A program made the position numbers and the translations under genes. Shown one piece after another: positions 59,953 to 64,000 of a DNA stretch of 64,000 nt. Every line of letters starts with the position of its first letter. The stretch's first letter is position 1. This stretch comes from Magnolia sinica (Eukaryota > Streptophyta > Magnoliopsida > Magnoliales > Magnoliaceae): the NCBI RefSeq assembly GCF_029962835.1, contig NC_080588.1, forward strand, positions 68,726,501 to 68,790,500, written 5' to 3'. Below the pieces are notes generated by a model. That model was given only the letters and a program-made list of their open reading frames with translations. It was not told the origin of the DNA and did no database searches.

Positions 59953-62449
59953 GCTGCAATTTCTAATCCAGAACCTATTTCTCAGACATTAGCAGAAATC
60001 AAACATTAAAAAAAAACTGCAGGATCAAAATATCATCAACTTTAAAATCCCCAAAAGCATACCGGTTTCTCCACCATAACCTAGATTTTGGGTCCACAAA
60101 ATCGTAAGGAAGAACAACCTTACAACCACATTAATAAAAAATTTTAGCTCAACAGTGATCGAACAAATCGTCAGATAGGAATTCAATGATAAAAGTTATT
60201 GTGATTACTATTATATGTATCATAGGTCCTTTTTAATTATAAATTGGTCATACATTTGTCGAAACTGATTATACAATCATAACAGAAAACAAAACTGAAC
60301 CCAACAACAACAAACGAAGAAAGCATTTCATTATCTATCTATAGAGTCATGACCAAAGAAGCCTAGGGATCATTACTAGGGATTATTACCAGTGCAACTA
60401 AGATCACCTGCCTGTTTACACTGGTCTAACCTTTCCGAACTTCATTTAAGTGCTGAATTTTTTTTCATAAACCAAACCAGTATGTTGATGGTCTTGACTG
60501 GTCCTATGGGTTCGGGATAAGTGCTTTTACTAGCATGTTAGTTTTTTACAAAATTGAACAAGTTATCAGTCTTGTGCATGATAGGCATGCTCAAACAGGA
60601 AATTCAATTTTACCAAGCGAGCATTACATATGACCTTTTTAATCATTACTACTGTTTATCTGGACAAAGAATTTTTGCATCTAGACCAATCATCGAATGG
60701 GACTGACCAGTGGTGACCATATACCAATGGACAAACTGATAAATAATAAATTAATATCATACAATTCGCAATAGAAAAACAAGATCACAACAGAGATATA
60801 TGAAAACAACGGCAATTAAAATAATTTTCTTTATCTGTAAGGTAATATGTAGATGATAATACAAAAATGATTGAACAATGTGGATTTCTTTATAGGACCC
60901 GTTTGGATTAAACTCATTGAGTATAATACAAAGAGTCATGTAATACTCATTGATAGCACCATAAAGCTGATTGGCACCGTTCTGCTATTGGTAGGGATTT
61001 CTTGTTGCAGAATCGTTTGGACAACAAATTGGGAAAAAAAGGGGCCTTGCTTTGAAATCAAATACTGTAACTGTACATTTTTAATTCTTACAAAATAACT
61101 GCTTAACAAGGAAAAAATCAAAGATTGCATTCAAATAAAAGGATCGAAAGTTTTGAAGTTGTCATCTGATATTCATGGAAAACACATGCACGAATGTCAA
61201 GCCATCTACATGCCAATCGAGGTGGCAATACGGTACATCTGTATGAGATGCAAGTCGTTCATCAGATGGGCCCCATTGTTTATATGTATCTGCCCAAAAA
61301 GCTTATCGACCTCCCCAAAAAATATCCATCTCTCTTCCTTGTTTCAGTTTATGTATGGAAATCCGACAGAAGGTAAACAGAGGATTTATAGTAATAATTG
61401 TCATAAACATCATGCAAGAAAGAAGTTAAACAGAGGGTAGACAGAAGGTAAATAGAGGACTTAACGTCTGCTCAGACATTCCACTATACGACTGGTAACG
61501 AATAAAGAGAGCACGTAAGACCACCTCATTCTGGCATCATACGCCTTTTGCAGTTTATCCAAACGGTCCGCAAAAGGCAAAGTCTTTTTAAAAACTTCTT
61601 GCCATGCAACCGATCAAAAGCTTCTCTTACTCAAAATCCTACAGAGGCTTCGACGCAGCTCTAACATTTTATTATCAAAAAAATCTCTACAAAAACATAT
61701 ACAGTAATAACCCAGATTTCTGAAATTCATTAGAAAATTTCAAAAACATTTATAAAAAACCCTCTCAAGGCTGTAAAATACGAGCAATCAGAGCGTACCT
61801 GTTTCGATATCGGATGGCTGTTGTGGAAAATCTGATGGTGCATGTACAAACGACCTAAGATCTAATGGTCAGTAGAGGGATGGAGGTAATACAGACGAAA
61901 TTCATGTTCCCGATAGACCACGCAGCGATGAAGGTGGATGTAACGTCGTTTACCACCAAGATCTATCCTTTTCAGACTGTCGAGAAGAGGGAGAGAGACT
62001 GTTAGCATATACAAAAAGGTTTGAAGAAGATAACAACGTGAAGATGGCAAGCTTCCAACAAGATCCAGGAGCGATTTCTGAAAACTTCATCGGATGGAGT
62101 GGGATCTTACCTTGCTGGTGAGAATCTTCTTCAAGTGTCGCTGGGAATGAGATGAAGTTCGCAAAGGCGAAAATGAAAATATAAGAATGAGGCAATTGTT
62201 TATTCATAGTTTGGATAATAGTGGTGTCCCGCGGACCACCATACAGTTATCAGTCTTGCAGAAAGGCATCAGATGAAATCTCATCGAGTACCTGTAATGT
62301 GCAGGATTTGACGACTGCTTTACCACTGAATCCATCCAACTGCGGATTCACTTATAAATGCAGCCGAATATGTTAAAATTCAAACAGGTGTGAAAAGTCA
62401 TAATTACCCTTTTCACCCGATTTGATGGTAATTGGTAAAACCAAATAGG
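59953..62449 (-). other. Right part of the Harbinger region, possible 5' leader
   Basis: No domain is recognisable. On the minus strand a short open frame from 62207 meets a strong donor-like CAAGGTAAGA near 62112, and an acceptor-like TCTCGACAG lies near 61978. These could be leader exons of the transposon's minus-strand transcription unit. The assignment depends on the right end at 62449 being correct. Confidence 0.3.
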
Positions 62450-62703
62450 TAACGAGAGTAAAAAATAGGAAAAAGTGGTATATTGAAATTTATCCGTTTA
62501 GCTTGTCCTTGGGACGATCTAAACCATAGATCGTAATGCGGGGCTATCTATACCGTAGAATTAAAGGGATGATTGGACCCATTTGCTCCAGTAATGGTTA
62601 GGCGGACTACTAGATCTAGACCGTTCATCTTCAGCATTGTGTAGGTTTCATATCGTGTAGACCATCAGATCTTGAGGGCTCACTCTTCTGCACTTCCTAT
62701 CAG

Positions 62704-64000
62704 TGGTATCAGAGCTAGGTTACGATCCTGAGACCTGTGGAAACTCTGACCATTATTGATAGGTTACGATTCTACTTCATCTGTGGAAACTCTAGCCATT
62801 ATGCCCGGCGGTGTGCCCATAAAAAGACGGTAATTCCTAAGTCACTAGATATTTTGTATGTATGCGTTTGTTCTGAAATCTTTTCCGTTGATACTACATC
62901 TAATGAGTGAATTTTAGATTCAGGCGCAACAAAGCATGTGACACGAAATTGTCAAGGACTCGAGGAATTCTGACCTGTAGCCATAGGAAATTACAAGGTG
63001 TATATGGGAAATAGTGTCGTTGAAGACATACTAGGGTGACATTTACCATCACCATACACGCATAGGGCGAACAATAATCCTCCGTGATACTCTTTATGCA
63101 CTGGGCATGCATCGGAATTTAATTTATGTTTCTAGGTTATTATTTGATGATTTTAATATTCATTTTTCCGGGACACGAGTTTCTTTGAGATTAAATAACC
63201 TCATATTTACATGAAAAAATTGAATTTCAAATTTATTTATTTTGGACATAGATAGTGATAATGACCTCCTGCTTTATTTGCTATGTCAAATGAAATTACA
63301 ATATCTGAATATCTAAAATGGCATGTGAGGTTAGTCCATGTCGGAAAGGATCGTATGAAAAGACTAGTACGTTCTGGTCTATTATACTCCTTATCCAAAG
63401 TTGATTTGCCATTTTGTGAACATTGTGTGTCCGGGAAGACTTCAAAGAAATCATTTCCTAAAGTAGTTAGGTCTAAGGGCCCACTAGAGAAAATCCATTC
63501 AGATATCTGTGGACACTTTAATGTACATGCTAGAAATGGATATCAATACTTTGTAACTTTCATTGACGATTACTCGTGCTTGGATATGTGTATCTCATCT
63601 CACATGAATTTGAGGCTTTTGATTGTTTTCTTAAATACAAAGCTGAGGTGGAAAATCAGCTTGAGAAAAAAATTAAAATCCTTCGATCTGATAGAGGTGG
63701 CGAGTATACATCTAAAACGTTTAAATCATATTGTGAAAATTTTGTCATTGTTCTATAGTACACAATGGCTTACACTCCACAACAAAATGGTGTTATAGAG
63801 AGAATGAATAGAAAACTATTGGACATGGTAAGATCGATGATGACATAAGTCAATCTCTCTACCATATTCTGGGGAGACACATTACTAACAACCGTTTACA
63901 TCCTTAATGGAGTCCCACCCAAATCCATTCCTGAGACCCTATATGAGATGTAGTCTGAGAGGATTTCTTCTCTAGCCAACCTACACCCTTGAGGATCTTT
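62704..64000 (+). mobile_element. Ty1/copia element, 5' part of pol, running off the window
   Basis: A copia primer site TGGTATCAGAGC (62704-62715) is followed by a short, largely deleted gag with a knuckle remnant (ICGNSSHYARRC near 62780-62815). The protease start LDSGATKHVT lies near 62915. A GAG-pre-integrase and integrase zinc motif (WHVRLVHVG...CEHCVSGK) starts at 63283, and the integrase core has IHSDICG and FVTFIDDYS. Stops break the protease and a frameshift breaks the core near 63590, where the frame changes to YVYLISHEFEAFDCF and DRGGEY. QQNGV lies near 63780. A 5' LTR is not clearly seen before the primer site. Confidence 0.8.

Larger units (their letters stand above)
44175..62449 (-). 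mobile_element. PIF/Harbinger transposon with nested retroelements (ends tentative)
   Basis: The minus-strand genes at 45180-48908 are diagnostic of PIF/Harbinger: a DDE_Tnp_4 transposase and a Myb/SANT-like protein. Candidate ends are GGGCCTATTTGG at 44175, preceded by TTA, and an inverted CCTATTTGG ending at 62449, followed by TAA. Inward, both continue with GTTTT, CCAATTA and GGGTG.AAAG on the matching strands, over about 80 bp at roughly 70% by eye. Removing the 10.4 kb insertion at 49579-59947 leaves about 7.9 kb, a normal size. The tips are not identical and the flanking trinucleotides are TTA and TAA, so the exact ends are inference; the gene core is firm. Confidence 0.55.

Noticed and set aside
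60890-61140. Possible MITE starting GGACCCGTTTGG
   Set aside because: Only one end-like motif was found. I could not see an inverted partner or a target duplication.

Overview
The window is plant nuclear DNA. It has GT-AG introns, a plant-type GARP transcription factor, plant LTR retrotransposon lineages and very dense nested repeats. The many fold-back repeats built around GGGCCCACC, with neighbouring words such as ATGTATGTG and CCGTCCATC, make me suspect a magnoliid tree. That taxonomic guess is weak and rests on repeat flavour only.

Only two host genes are visible. (1) On the + strand at 3136-6278 lie the three last coding exons of an organellar single-stranded DNA-binding protein of the OSB family. 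Its N-terminal exons are not seen, and one intron holds a complete miniature LTR retrotransposon. (2) On the - strand at 25374-27799 lies a complete five-exon gene for a 398-residue HRS1/HHO (NIGT1-type) GARP transcription factor, with a TATA box and a Mutator-like fold-back element just upstream. Everything else is mobile DNA or its remains.

Layout: 1-3.1 kb repeats, including a rearranged miniature retroelement; 3.1-6.3 kb OSB gene; 6.3-15.2 kb gene-free and rich in fold-back elements, two of them with exact long target duplications; 15.2-18.1 kb decayed copia pol on the - strand; 18.7-19.3 kb solo copia LTR; 19.3-25.3 kb gene-free, with microsatellites and a SINE; 25.4-27.8 kb the GARP gene; 28.1-32.2 kb fold-back elements, SINEs and a solo miniature LTR; 32.5-40.4 kb a copia element with both LTRs, split by a 4.1 kb solo LTR; 43.2 kb a Tourist-type MITE; 44.2-62.4 kb a PIF/Harbinger transposon region; 62.7-64 kb the start of another copia element running off the window.

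The Harbinger region is the most system-like part. On the - strand, in order, it has a DDE transposase (one frameshift), an apparently intact Myb/SANT-like accessory protein, and an exon encoding a viroplasmin / RNase H1 N-terminal-type domain. The region is interrupted by a 10.4 kb insertion: a 4.1 kb solo LTR with CAGAT target duplication, itself split by a 6.1 kb Athila-like gypsy fragment flanked by a 99 bp direct duplication. Candidate terminal inverted repeats at 44175 and 62449 would make this a single transposon with retroelements nested two deep.
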